Positions 19,941-30,812 of a stretch of DNA of 64,000 nt are shown here, one piece after another (the stretch's first letter is position 1; each line of letters opens with the position of its first letter). A program made the translations under genes and the position numbers. The notes beneath the pieces were generated by a model that did no database searches, was not told the origin of the DNA, and worked only from the letters and a program-made list of their open reading frames with translations. Source of the DNA: Bemisia tabaci (lineage: Eukaryota > Arthropoda > Insecta > Hemiptera > Aleyrodidae); the NCBI RefSeq assembly GCF_918797505.1, contig NC_092795.1, positions 6,977,434 through 7,041,433 of the forward strand. The letters run 5' to 3'.

Positions 19941-20820
19941 TCAAAATACCATAGGAATTCTTATAGCCGGCTAAAGAAGGCTACAGAAAATCACATAGCT
20001 GGCTGTAGAATGCGGAGAAAATCATACGGCCGGGCTATACGAAGCGATAAAAAATTATGCAGCCGGGCTATAGTTCCTATCGCCGGGCTTTACACTTTAT
20101 CGCTTGGCTGTTGCTTTTTCGCCATCGATTATAAAAGGCTATGAGAAATTGTGTAGAAATTCGTGTACTTTGGAAATCATTAAGTTTGATACGGAACCAC
20201 CTTAATATTTACAAAACACACATTATATTTTCCTTTAATACATATTTTTTTCATCAATTACGAGAATGAGAATAATCCATACAGGATGTGCAAACATTTC
20301 AAAATCATTAGTTGAATAACGCTGACTCCGCCAGATTAAATATTAGAGCCTAACACAAAGCGGAGCGGCGACGCACTGGCATGGCGCCTACAAACCTAAC
20401 AGGGATACTTCACGCATCGCGCAACGCGTGAAGTATCCCTGTTAGGTTTGTAGGCGCCAATGCGTGTTTCGCGCTGACTGCCCGCCTGCCGCGGCGCTTG
20501 AAGCAACTATTTCACACCAGAGGTATTGCACAGTATCATACGAAACTGGGGGCGCTCTGATATATTAGTAATGGCAGGCATTCATCAAAAGTACGAAGCT
20601 TTTCTCGCAAAATAAATTAAGATACTTCGGCACAAAAAGAGAGCAGTATTCCAAAAACTCACTTAGACCTAGCATCCGTAATTAGTAACGTTTAGCATAC
20701 ACTTTATTGCCTGGCTGTTGCTTAGTCGCCATCGGTTATAAAAGGCTATAAGAAATTGTGTAGCCGGCTACAGAAGCAATTGGAAATCTTACAGCCGGCT
20801 GTAGGTCTATGGTATTTTGG
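19941..20820. mobile_element. Inverted-repeat element with agccggct motifs
   Basis: The ends tcaaaataccatag and ctatggtattttgg are inverted, followed inward by repeated agccggct/agccgggct motifs. A block of about 75 bp (acactttatcgcttggctgt … aaaaggctatgagaaattgt) at about 20091-20155 recurs directly at about 20699-20763. The middle contains a perfect palindrome of motif M and otherwise unrecognised sequence. Confidence 0.6.
20382..20459. repeat. Perfect 34-bp-arm palindrome of motif M
   Basis: tggcgcctacaaacctaaca, continuing gggatacttcacgc, then a 10-base centre (atcgcgcaac), then the exact inverse ending tgtaggcgcca. The arm is motif M, which elsewhere is single or tandem. Perfect arms imply recent formation or gene conversion. 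Confidence 0.9.
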
Positions 20821-20935
20821 AACACAGATTCTACTGCCAATTTTTACTAGGGTATTTTTAAGATACGCCTTACGTTTGCCGTAATTGGTGGATCGCGAGA
20901 TCGGTCATTTTTTGTTGCATGCACCTTGCACCACT

Positions 20936-21444
20936 CAGACTTGCCCCAATCGGGGGAAACCTGATAATGTTAGGGGAAATGATTAACGTGTTAGGGAAAA
21001 ATCGGTGATTCACCTTGATTTTTGGTCTAGAATGGGTTCGACTTTGACGTTCTGAGCAACAAATTTTGCATGAAAACGATTTCAAACAGTGTCTGCTAAG
21101 CATGTCAGAGAATCCTACCAAAATGTGCTAGGAAATATCGTCACCTTCCGGCCAAAGGATCGCAAGTGTCATGCGACGTTCAAAAATTTCCTCCACCCTT
21201 TAATTTATTTTTTACAGAGGAATTGTTCAACGAAGCTGTCCGAAAATGCCTCTGAATTTTCTTTTTGCTGCCGATAAAATTCAATGCAGTTTTCAAACTG
21301 ATTCAACCAACAATTTCTCTGTAAAAAAATAAAATAGCGGCGGAAATTTTTAAATGTCGCATGACGCTTGTGATACTTTGGCCGGAAGGCCCACACATGG
21401 AAATGCCACGGGATTTCATTTTCTGAATTCTGTGACAGTCATTG
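20936..21444 (+). mobile_element. Family C element split by family D
   Basis: Left part: cagacttgccccaatcgggg, gttctgagcaacaaattttg, aatcctaccaaaatgtgcta. Right part: ggaaatgccacgggatttca, ttttctgaattctgtgac. The interruption is the family D element at 21139-21389. Both termini are eroded. Confidence 0.7.
21139..21389. mobile_element. Family D foldback inside family C
   Basis: It starts cgtcaccttccggccaaagg, with arms to tactttggccggaagg. The last bases (tgacg) are missing at the right, so the right TSD is lost; the left flank is ATAT. Loop sequence: attttctttttgctgccgat. Confidence 0.8.
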
Positions 21445-21512
21445 ACCCTTGCTTGTGACTACTCTCATCAGAATATCAGCCAAACTTTTCTACGATCGAG
21501 TGAGACTTTATG

Positions 21513-21930
21513 CACTGAAAAAAAAAATTCTCGGCGTTTTTACCAAGGTCCGTTGGTACCTTTACCATCTAACTTTTTTTTACCAATTATTGGTAATTTT
21601 ACCAAGACACACCGGTAAGCTCACCTAAAAACCGGTATTTTTACTGTTTTTTTTTTCAGGTAAGAATACCACTTTTATTAATAATCAATTCCCGGTAACT
21701 TTGCCATTTTATCTCGGTAATTCTACCACAGTCCATAAAAAGTATTGGCGTTTTTACCAGGGTCCAGTAAAATTACTGAGAAAGTCAACAATTTTACCGA
21801 GATTTCTCGGTAAAATTACCAATTCCATAAATGGTAATTTTACCAAGAAAAAATTGGGATCAAATAGAACCCTGAATTCTCTGTAATTTTACCCTTTTCT
21901 TAGTAAATACGCCGAGATTTTTTTTCAGTG
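21513..21930. mobile_element. Family H-type element with ACCRGGTAA-rich interior
   Basis: Ends cactgaaaaaaaaaattctc and gagattttttttcagtg, with inner ggcg / cgcc. The interior repeats short words such as ggtaattttacca and gtttttaccagggtcc in both orientations. It is longer (418 bp) than other H elements. Confidence 0.7.
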
Positions 21931-22449
21931 TTCTAAAAACGCACGAGACATTTTAAGTAATTTGATTGTCCGTGAAGGCATAATTGAATACACTACGTCA
22001 TAACAACGAATTGCTCTCCGAGCAGAGCAGCTTTTCGCCCTTCCTCCCCCCGTTCCCCCTCGCCCCTGCTCTTTACTCTCCACCCCTCCCCTTCCGGCTC
22101 GGGTCGCGGATTTTATGCAAAAATAATGACACTTATCGAAGGAGGAACGGGGATGGGAGGGGTAGCTGTAACGGCGAGCGAATGGTGGCCGCATGCCGGG
22201 GCGCGGGGCCGGGTTTACCTGTTCGAACAAATTGGCCTAGATAGGCGGCGCGCAGTCCGCGTGACATTTGAAAACGAAGCCTTAGAGAGGAAGAAAGGTC
22301 AGCAATGCCAACACGGCACCGTAAAAATCCGCGCCCGACTAATGGCTTCGTAAACAAATCGGCTCCTCCGACTCGCCGAGCGCCCACTGATATATTTTTA
22401 ACGACAACCGCACTTATTACGAGACTCCATTCCCGCATTTATCCCGCTT
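21931..22449. other. No recognised feature
   Basis: GC-moderate sequence; overlapping short frames without domains. Confidence 0.4.
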
Positions 22450-22481
22450 GCACGTGACGTCGGGATTCAGGCGTCACGTGC
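22450..22481. repeat. Short hairpin with CACGTGACGTC arms
   Basis: gcacgtgacgtc and gcgtcacgtgc enclose about 9 bases. It contains E-box-like CACGTG and CRE-like TGACG words, but no gene context. Confidence 0.55.
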
Positions 22482-22617
22482 GTATTGCACGCTTTAACTG
22501 CGGCGTAGGATACGTCCGCTGCTGGTCATGGCGGGGGAGTGTTTCGGATTCGAAAAAACGAGGATTTTCAGGGTTTCTTGCAGCCGAAGCCGTTTTTGTG
22601 GAGGTCAGTGACTGAAC

Positions 22618-23119
22618 GGAGATGTTGCATGTGTGAGGAATGTGCGATTTGACTGTTGATTCTTATGTAAAAGTTCGCGAGAAACACGATGGTGCCACTG
22701 GTTTTCTCTGAAATCAACTCCCAAGCTCAAAAAAAGCTCTAAAGTTGATGCCAAAAAGGAGGGCATATCCCACGCTATCCTGAGAGTCCACCTCTACATC
22801 AAGACGAACTCTCCATGCAAACATAGGGAGCAAATACATTGACAGGGCTGCCACTTTATTTGGAGACTCTAAAACTGAAAACACAGCATCACTGCTAATG
22901 TATTTGCTCCCTATGTTTGCATGGAGAGTTTGTCTTGATGTAGAGGTGGACTCTCAGGATAGCGTGGGATATCCTCTCCATTTTGGCATCAACTTGAGAG
23001 CTTTTTTTGAGCTTTGGAGTTGATTTCAGAGAGAACCAGTAGCACCATCGTGTTTCTCGCGAACTTTTACGTAAGAATCAACAGTCAAATCGCAAATTCC
23101 TCACACATACAACATCTCC
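22618..23119. mobile_element. Long foldback, arms of about 223 bp
   Basis: Arms 22618-22840 and 22897-23119 are inverted and by eye about 95% identical (gagaaacacgatggtgccac against the inverse of gtagcaccatcgtgtttctc; catagggagcaaatacatt against its inverse). The 56-base loop is gacagggctg … gcatcactgct. No TSD and no coding capacity. It is unlike the other families in the window. Confidence 0.85.
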
Positions 23120-23124
23120 ATTAT

Positions 23125-23325
23125 CTGATACAAAACTATTAACGCTCAAGTATCTCAAATTGCGAAGCACCCAACTGCAGGAAAACCTAAAGAAGTTTTG
23201 TGTCTCTCACGCCACAGCATGTGTTGAGATTGCATTGGTTCATTAGAGATCAGAATGTCTGATACAAAACTATCAACTTCCAAGTAGCTCAAATTGCATA
23301 CTCATCCAACTGAAGGAAAACTCCA
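23125..23325 (+). repeat. Direct repeat pair, about 60 bp
   Basis: tctgatacaaaactattaac followed by tcaagtatctcaaattgc, caactgcaggaaaac at about 23126-23189, recurs at about 23258-23321 with a few differences. The first unit abuts the long foldback. Confidence 0.75.
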
Positions 23326-24129
23326 ACCAATGCGATCCACGTTCGATCCTGGCAGCTTGCGCCGGACTTTCAACGAGATCGCAAATTTTCAATCGGAAGA
23401 TTTGGTTAGTAAAGCAACCCAAATGGGGGGGGGGGGGGGTCAATGTAGCCCAAAGAAATCTACCCAAAAAATATTAATAACATCTTTAGGTAATATTGTG
23501 TTTTACCTCCAGCTAAAAAATTAACCCAAAATGTCGGTTCCTTTATCTCAGTAAGTTTGCTTTTCCTCAAATTTTTCTCGTTTCGGATCCTCCTTGGTCG
23601 ATTTCCCGAAATCCTGACGATTTTCGGTAACCGGAAAATTAAACTGAATACATTGAATCAACGGGCCGAAGTCTGTGAGCCGAGGAAAATTGAAACTCAT
23701 CCGTGAAACTGACAACTCAGGAAGAGCTGAACTGCTTTATAATGTAGTTCCTCTGAGTGTCGAGGAAATTAGGTACGAGAGCCGATGATAGGTTCCGAGG
23801 GGTGCAATCAACAGTCAATCGATTGACCCAAGTCAGGGAGTGGCTTGAACTCGCCTCATAACGTCCAATTAAAATGACTCCTAGTTCTGTTCACGTGCAG
23901 CGAACGTGACAATTTCGTGCACGCGTTTTGTAGAAGCTCCATTCGTCAACTGCACAGCGGGAAAAATGCGAAAATAATTTCGAGGGGGGAAAATTGTCAG
24001 ATGAATCGTCGAAAAAAATGGATTCTGATTCCCGTCGGAAAAATTCTTCCGTGCCTACAATACAGGAACGGGGGAAAACTCATTATGACTGTTGCACTTT
24101 ACGTGTTAAACATTCCTTTTTGAAGATAT
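23326..24129. other. No recognised feature; 15-G run
   Basis: G run at 23425-23439. No gene or repeat family recognised. Confidence 0.4.
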
Positions 24130-24382
24130 CGTCACCTTCCAGGCAAAGTATCACAAGCGCCATGCGGCGTTTAAAAATTTTCGCCGCCAATTTATTTTTT
24201 TACATAGAAATTATTGGTTGAATCTGTTCGAAAATTTCACTGAATTTTATTGGCAGCACAAAAAAAATTCAGTGAAATTTTCGGACAACTACAACCAACT
24301 ATTTCTCTGTAAAAAAATAAAATAGCGGTGGAAACTTTTAAACGTCGCATGGCGCTTGTGATACTTTGCCTGGAAGGTGACG
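24130..24382. mobile_element. Family D foldback with ATAT TSD
   Basis: Complete 253-bp copy with cgtcaccttccaggcaaagt / actttgcctggaaggtgacg ends and flanking ATAT at 24126-24129 and 24383-24386. Apex: ttattggcagcacaaaaaaa. This is the best-preserved D copy here. Confidence 0.88.
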
Positions 24383-24386
24383 ATAT

Positions 24387-24749
24387 ATTGTGATGTTTCA
24401 ATACCGTGGCGTCTGGAATGTGCCGGACCCGTCCCCGCGTAAAATTGACCGTTTTGAATGGGTCGGTGTCTAAATCAGCTTTTTTTTTGAATTTGGAAAG
24501 TGTTTTCAAGATTTGTGGACAGCGCCATCGTTCTTTTCGTGAAAATTTTCCATTGGAATCATTTTTTAATTCGTAAATCCACGCACCTTGCAACAGGCCC
24601 ATTCTATCATCAGAGATTTGATTTCTAATGTACTTAAACATTGCTATTCCAATATACTGAACATGTATTTAGATGAGGGTATCTTCAGGTGGTAGAAAAA
24701 AAAAAGTCCTCAAGTTCAGATCACCAGCGTCTCCTCTTCGCTGATATTT
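24387..24749. other. No recognised feature
   Basis: No gene or repeat family recognised. Confidence 0.4.
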
Positions 24750-25307
24750 GGACCGCTTTACCAGAAAGGAATACCAAGACACATCATCTGTTACTACATT
24801 TAATCCAGCAATTTAATTTTTTACAAGAGAACGTCTGTGCGGATTCCTTTCAAAAATTTAAGGGATTTGCATCGCACTAAGCAGAAAATTCACTGTAACT
24901 TGCATAAAAATCCGCAGGACCGTTTTTATGTGATAAATCAAATTGTCCAATTAATGTTGGCAATACAGGGTGTCTACAAGTCCAGAATTTCCGGAAAGTC
25001 CGGAAATAGTACTGATTATTTGAAGGCGGTCCGGAAGTACTGAAAAAGTGCGGAAAATCCGCAAGAAGGTCCGGAATTTTTTCCATTTTTGACGCAATTT
25101 GAGCGAGAAATTCAAATCGTTGAAATTTTTCGAATTTCGTCAATTGGAGGTACTGAAAAAGTACTGAATTTTTCTGTTGAGGAGGTACTGGATTGCTTGG
25201 GAATGTGCTGAAAAAGTACTGTGAAAGTACCGATTTTTTTTCAGCCTGTTTTAGTAGACACCCTGCAATAGCTGACGTGGCTTGATTCCTTTCTACTTTA
25301 CGCAGTC
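24750..25307 (+). mobile_element. Family K element split by family J
   Basis: It starts ggaccgctttaccagaaagg, continues through aagagaacgtctgtgcggat and ccaattaatgttggcaata (24965). After J it resumes with caatagctgacgtggcttga and ends ttctactttacgcagtc. Compared with intact K at 29299-29549, the word caata is duplicated across the insertion. Confidence 0.82.
24966..25265 (+). mobile_element. Family J element with 5-bp TSD
   Basis: Ends cagggtgtctacaagtccag and ttagtagacaccctg; flanking CAATA at 24961-24965 and 25266-25270. The interior is built from repeated words ggtccggaa, aaaaagtactgaa and ggaggtactg. Non-coding. Confidence 0.87.
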
Positions 25308-25767
25308 AATTTTTTATCATGAAAACGTCATCCTGGAACCCTTGAGCGAGTTTAATGACTCGTTAATAAGTTGTATAGTTGAATCGCTCCCGGTGGGCAT
25401 AATTCCTGCGTTTTATATGATCTATAAAGGAAAGGAACACCTCGATTATAATTAATGTAATTAGTCGACGGTGCATCGTAAAGTGGTATTGTCGCAAAGA
25501 TGATTATAATAGTCTTTGTATCATGACTACAATTCCGACGCTTAACGTTTGAAAATATTCATTTACATTTTTTCTCAATCGTGTTCAAATTCGCTAATAA
25601 CACGACCGAAACGATTGAAGGTCTGGAGTAATTTTCTGAAATGACCTGTACGGTTAAGTTCCGGCGCACCTTCTATGGTCAGAAACCTCGACTGTGCCAA
25701 TCGACGAGCCAAGACACGCGACTCAGGAAGAAAGGTTGTCCCGTTGCCATACTTCTCTGTTTTTGGT
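25308..25767. other. No recognised feature
   Basis: No gene or repeat family recognised. Confidence 0.4.
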
Positions 25768-25775
25768 GTGTAAAC

Positions 25776-25942
25776 CATTGGCGTCCCGTGCTTTGCGATA
25801 CATCGATTGATCTGCAATTTAAACCTATAAAAAAGGATCGATAAACAGGGTGTTCGCAATGAACACAGTAATAATTGATTCTTTGCCCCAGCTTCAAAGG
25901 GGAATATCGATAATCGATAATTCACGCCTCCCCATTGCATTG
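25776..25942 (+). mobile_element. Family A hAT-like MITE
   Basis: Starts cattggcgtcccgtgctttg and ends cacgcctccccattgcattg. Flanks GTGTAAAC (25768-25775) and GTGTAAAT (25943-25950) match at 7 of 8. Standard internal block order. Confidence 0.82.
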
Positions 25943-25989
25943 GTGTAAATAATTATCTTGGAAGTGCCTTGGATGAGAATGGGTTATGA

Positions 25990-26200
25990 TCAGGAGGGCT
26001 CAGAAATCGGGAACAGTTGGGGGAATTCAGACAGTATTTTTCAATAAGCTATTCTCTCAGGCAATAACAAATTTTGCCCGAAAACTTAATCCAATTATGT
26101 GTTTTTAACCATCTCGCATATCTTTAATTGTCAGGGAATTTCGCCAAAGTTTGTCAGGGAAAATGGGGAATTTCATTTTCTAGAATCGGTGGCAACTCTG
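25990..26200 (+). mobile_element. Family C element, 5'-truncated
   Basis: Contains ggcaataacaaattttgccc, ctcgcatatctttaattgtc and the right end tggcaactctg. The left end is lost. Confidence 0.68.
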
Positions 26201-26744
26201 TTAAAGACAGGTGATAAACTGACAGACGAGTCGAAAAAAAGTATGAGGGAAAGACATGGAGAGAGGATGCATAAAAAGAGACGATTGGATGCTGACGGCT
26301 GAGGGTTTAGGCTTCCCGCGAAGATGCTACATTGTAAGTTCCGTTTATATTTAAACATTTGCATCGCGCGGGTTTTAGTTTTTTTGTTTGTCTTTCCTCC
26401 GTCGTGTCTCAACCTTTCCTCTCCTCTTTTTGTGCCCTGAATTTGCATTTTAAGCCCGCGAATTTGTTGAAGTAACGAGCGCGGGAATAAACTGGTTTCC
26501 TCTCGCGGAGGTGGTATCGGTGAACCCTCACCAGTAGCGATTCTTGCAAATTGGTGACATTGTGTCTCCTCGTTTAAATGGATGTAAAATAATCGATTTA
26601 TATCGAGACAGTCTGATTGTTTCTAAAATCGATTATTTATAAAAATTTTAAATGATCGAAACCAGTTCGAAGATCAACTTGTGAGGATCTTCACTGTAAG
26701 TGTAATTTGTAAATTTTGCTGGGTTTTAAATGCATGCTCGTTCT
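26201..26744. other. Mostly unrecognised; one ATCGAT hairpin
   Basis: At 26585-26642, taaaataatcgatttatatc and its near-inverse aaaatcgattatttata form an imperfect hairpin. The remainder is not recognised. Confidence 0.45.
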
Positions 26745-26985
26745 ACGAGAATGGACCAGTTGCGTCGGTCACAGAATCGTGGCTTAATGCTTGATTCTTG
26801 TAGATTAGCTGAAAATAATAAGATCCAGCTGAATAACAACTTTGTACGTTCTCTTTTAACCGACAATCGTGCTTTAAAAAAAGGTTTATGACGTCATCGA
26901 CCGCGATAGTGACACCCTTGGTTTCTTCTACCTTGTTTCCATCATGACCAATCAGATTTTGATCCAAACAGAACTCTCTGTTGGG
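26745..26985 (-). mobile_element. Family E partial copy
   Basis: Shares cagttgcgtcggtcacagaa, tgcttgattcttgtag, tttatgacgtcatcgac and gtgacacccttggtttcttc with the left arm and spacer of the copy near 5.7 kb. No second arm is present. Confidence 0.68.
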
Positions 26986-27452
26986 CCGCTCTGAAGGGAT
27001 GAATTCGATCACACGGAAGAAACCGAATATTTCGATCTATATGGAATAGGAACTAGAAGGTGCATTTTTGTGGCTGAATCTTTTGGTTTTCCTCGGCGAA
27101 GCACTCTTTTTGCTAAGTTTTCATAAAACTGCGGCTTCTGACCCTCATTCTCAATCTCTAACCCCAGTCACAACAGTTCCCTCAATGACACTTTTCCAAA
27201 CCATCATTACTCACAAAAACTGGTCAGCACCAAGCAACATACAGAGGAGCCAAACGTCCCCAATCAGCTTTTTTTCCTAATTGATCGTTAGAAATGCTTA
27301 TTCTTATTTTGCGTGAAATTTGGCATCCCTGTCGACGAATATTCATCATTTACGGTGGCTGGGCAGAGCGGGGGTCAACGAACATTTGACACAATCGCGA
27401 TCCATTCCGGAACAGATTCACTCCGGCGGGAAGGAGAAGGCCCCGCAAATCG
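26986..27452. other. No recognised feature
   Basis: No gene or repeat family recognised. Confidence 0.4.
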
Positions 27453-27705
27453 CTGCCGTCCGAAGGAAAAACGCCATATGCACATTCAAACGTTGCCAAA
27501 TTTTTTCTGATTAATTATTTATTTTTGAGGAAACTTACGATTATTTTTATTTCAACATTTCAGACACTGTAGATTAAATTGATATTATAATACCGCGGAA
27601 AAATTCTTAAAAAATGTTCATAAATTCTTAAGCAATTGGGAATTTAAAAAGCTGAAATCTGGCAACGTAGGGATGTACTTACAAAGTTTTTCTCTAAAAC
27701 GACCA
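27453..27705. mobile_element. Family B MITE, right end degraded
   Basis: Left end ctgccgtccgaaggaaaaac followed by gccatatgcacattcaaacg. The interior gacactgtagattaaattga fits the family. The right terminus is lost near tctggcaacgtagggatg. Confidence 0.65.
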
Positions 27706-27773
27706 AGGAGCCAACCAGCGTCGTCCTCTCCTCTGGCCGCCGGAAATCGTTGCAAGGTCCGCCGCGAAACAAA

Positions 27774-27936
27774 CAGTGGCTTGGTGTGCTATGCGATACA
27801 TCGATTGATCTGCCATTTAAACCCATGGAAAAATATCGATTAACAGGATGTTCGCAATGAACACCTTAATAATCGATTCTTTACTGTAGCTTCAAATGGG
27901 GAAATATCGAAAATCGGTCATTCACGCCCTGCACCG
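27774..27936 (+). mobile_element. Family A hAT-like MITE
   Basis: Starts cagtggcttggtgtgctatg and ends attcacgccctgcaccg. Flanks GAAACAAA (27766-27773) and GAAACAAG (27937-27944) match at 7 of 8. Confidence 0.82.
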
Positions 27937-27944
27937 GAAACAAG

Positions 27945-28978
27945 AACAAGACAAATATTTAATTTCGCGGTTAATTATATTCGACATTTTTCGTCTCCGC
28001 CCTCTACTGATTACTCTCCGGTGATTAATTTTGTGCTTGGATTTAGTCAAAGAGTGAGTGAAGAAGAGAAATGAGGTCAAATTGGATTTTTATGGAAGGT
28101 TCTTGGTTTTGAATCCGTGCACTTTTTTTGCTGTGCAATCCCTTTTTAAAACACTTAAATGGGATTAAGTCTTACTGTCTCGATAATGCCAGATTACTTA
28201 CTTACTGTTGTAGTAAACAGTGTAATGATAAACTGAGATTTTTTTTTTTTTTATTATTTCATTGTTCCTTTATTATTCGATAGATAAACAGTATAACATG
28301 TTTAACAGTAAAAACTAAGCTGAGAAAGCTGGGGACAGAATATTTAAATGACATGACAATAAAGTTAGAGGATAGAGAGGAGAGAGAGAGCCGGTAAACT
28401 GAGATTACTGCATTAAGTATAGGTAAGGTAAAACTTTGAGCTGAATACAGCTTGATTGGGATTGAACAGTAAATTAATTCATCTGTCGTGGGAGAGAACT
28501 CTAATTAAGAAGGTAGGTAAAAAAAAATAAATGATGACAAATCATAAAAATAGACGGTGATACTTAGAATAATGAGAAACATGATTGAAAAGTATGAAAT
28601 ATTATTTGAATAGCAGCGGTGATAATTGGCTCAAAACAGACTTTTACCAGGAAACAACCATGATTTTTGAGTGACTACGTGACCATAGTTATCATTAGTG
28701 AATGCGTTTCAAGGTTTCACGGGCTCATTTTCCGATGCAAACATTGATAATTGTTTACGAATTGAATTGCGACTTAACTTTTGTCGTTATCGCACAACTT
28801 TTGATAACTTCTATGATCAGGTGGCCACTCAATTTTTAAATTTGTTGTTTTGAATTTTACAGCTGTAATACATGAGCATGCGACGTCTCAAAATGTTTAC
28901 TGATATCAACGGTGGTCAGGTCGTCACTCCATTTTTTAATTGTGTTTCTTTGCTGCCGAAAACGGCTTCCGGAAGACG
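27945..28978. other. AT-rich, no recognised feature
   Basis: Contains a short T run near 28239 and a gagagag tract near 28380. No gene or named repeat. Confidence 0.4.
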
Positions 28979-29118
28979 GCGCGATGCTTGAAGTATTCTA
29001 ACAGTCTTGCAGGCGCTTTCCGCGAGCGTTTTTCCTGCAAAGTTTATAAAGATTTTTCTGAAGGGAAAGGATGCATTCAAATGGTCTCACGGCGTTTTTA
29101 ATAGCACGGCAGAATCGG
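28979..29118 (-). mobile_element. Motif M followed by a family B right end
   Basis: gcgcgatgcttgaagtattc … cttgcaggcgctttccgcg is a single motif M (28979-29022). It is followed by tctcacggcgtttttaatag cacggcag, a family B right terminus (to about 29112). Confidence 0.55.
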
Positions 29119-29298
29119 GGACCTATTTTTTTTAAAATTTGGATGGATTTGCATCTTTACATGTACCCCATCATGCATTTTTTCTTATTTATTTTCTTAT
29201 TTATCTTCAGGTCACAACGCAGATAACTGCATTTGATTCAAATAGTCCAATTTTATTCCAAAGAATTTTCTGCACCCCTGTTTTTGGGCTGTATATTC

Positions 29299-29549
29299 GG
29301 ACCGCGTTAAGCTGAAAGGAACGAAGCCACATCAGCTATTGCCAAATTTAATTGGGCAATTTATTTTTTTACATGAAAACGGTCGTGCCAATTTTTGAGC
29401 AAATTTCAGTGAACTTTCTGCAGAGCACGAAGCAAATTCCCTATAAAATTTCAAATTAATTCGCACAAACGTTCTCTTGTAAAAAATCAATGTGCCTAGT
29501 TTTTGGCAATAGCCAATGTGACTTGGTTCCTTTCTGCTGAACGCGATCC
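29299..29549 (+). mobile_element. Family K element, uninterrupted reference copy
   Basis: Ends ggaccgcgttaagctgaaag and ctttctgctgaacgcgatcc. Internal order: ccacatcagctattgccaaa, gggcaatttattttttt, gcagagcacgaagcaaattc, aacgttctcttgtaaaaaat, tggcaatagccaatgtgact. This copy shows the empty sites of the insertions in the other two K elements. Confidence 0.82.
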
Positions 29550-30342
29550 TTTTCGCGCACCTTTGACCTGAATTAGCATTCATCCAAAAATAGCTGTTTA
29601 GCGCTTTTTACCCATGGCTCCCAGAGTTTTTTTCCCTGGATCCTTTCGTGCTTTTATGAAATCTAAAAAAATTTCAAATTTCGATCGGCTCAATTTTTCT
29701 CGCCTTTCAAAAAATTACCGCAACTTAACTCCAGCCCCCCCCCCCCCCGATTTTTGAATCCGTTTGCGCCCCTAATTATAACTAAATCTCGAGATCTGGC
29801 AACGGGGCATTCGCGGGGCGGTTCGGCGGTGACGGCGCTTGGCGCACTGACCTGAGACAACAAGACAACGAACGGCACGGAGCAAAGAGTCAAGGCTACC
29901 TCCGCCACCCCCCCCCCCCCCCCCCCCAACAGCGGCCCCGCCAAGCCACACATCTCACCAGTCGTGGCAGCCACTGCAACTTTTTAAGTTGAACCACTCG
30001 ACATTCACCAGCTGCCACGGCGCGCCGCGCCGCCCCGCGCCGAGCGGCCGGCAGCGCGCGCCGCCGTGAAAGTCAGGGCTATGCTCCTTTTTTTCCCTCT
30101 CGTCCACCACCACTCGCCCCTCACCTCGCCGAGAAGCGTACGACGGACCAGCGGACGGAATACGAATGGGCATCTTGCAAATTTCAGCCAGAGCTCAAAG
30201 AAGAGTTGTTTCTTACAGCATATGGCTAAAAAATCGCAAACTTTTAGAAAACATTGTCAAGAACAAACATGTCATGAAGAAATTTGAACGATAAGTTGAG
30301 TATAAACGATAATTGAGCTTTTTTTGTAACGTGGAATTTTAC
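29550..30342. other. GC-rich stretch with long C runs
   Basis: C runs of 14 (29735-29748) and 20 (29908-29927), then a cgcgcc-rich block around 30018-30066. Frames of 72-94 residues here have no domain. Confidence 0.45.
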
Positions 30343-30650
30343 AGAAGATTTGTAACGTCGCAAATCGAGACGTGTGGTTTGGTAATTTCAGCTTCACCAT
30401 CTGATAACTCTCCTATTCCCTTATTTTTGCAGCCGATGAATGCGCGAGAAGAGGCAAAGTTCACCATCAAGAAAAACCAGGGCGCCTTCAATTTTTTCCA
30501 TGCAACACGCGCATCCATGGAGAACGAATAGTTGCATCCAGGAGCTGTGATGAACTGCATCGGCTGCAAAAAGGGGAACGGAGAATAATCAGATGGTGAA
30601 GCTGAAATTACCAAACCACATGTCCCGATTTGCGACGTTACAAATCTCCT
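30343..30650. mobile_element. Inverted-repeat element with a non-palindromic core
   Basis: Arms of about 88-95 bp: agaagatttgtaacgtcgca … ttttgcagccgatg and catcggctgcaaaaaggg … gcgacgttacaaatctcct. The core of about 115 bp is not palindromic and contains a frame segment reading NAREEAKFTIKKNQGAFNFF, with no recognised domain. No TSD resolved. Confidence 0.75.
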
Positions 30651-30751
30651 GCCGTATTCTACGATACCGAAAAGGCTTAATAATCGTTTTCACTCAACAT
30701 ATCGTTCATTTTTCTTCATTATTAGACGATGTTCCCTAAAAACATAGCTTA

Positions 30752-30812
30752 GTAATCGATTCTTCCCCATAGCTTCAAATGGGCTGATATCGACAGCCGA
30801 CGATTCACGCCT
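30752..30812 (+). mobile_element. Family A right-end fragment
   Basis: taatcgattcttccccatag, cttcaaatgggctgatatcg, gattcacgcctcag: the distal third of family A only. Confidence 0.6.
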
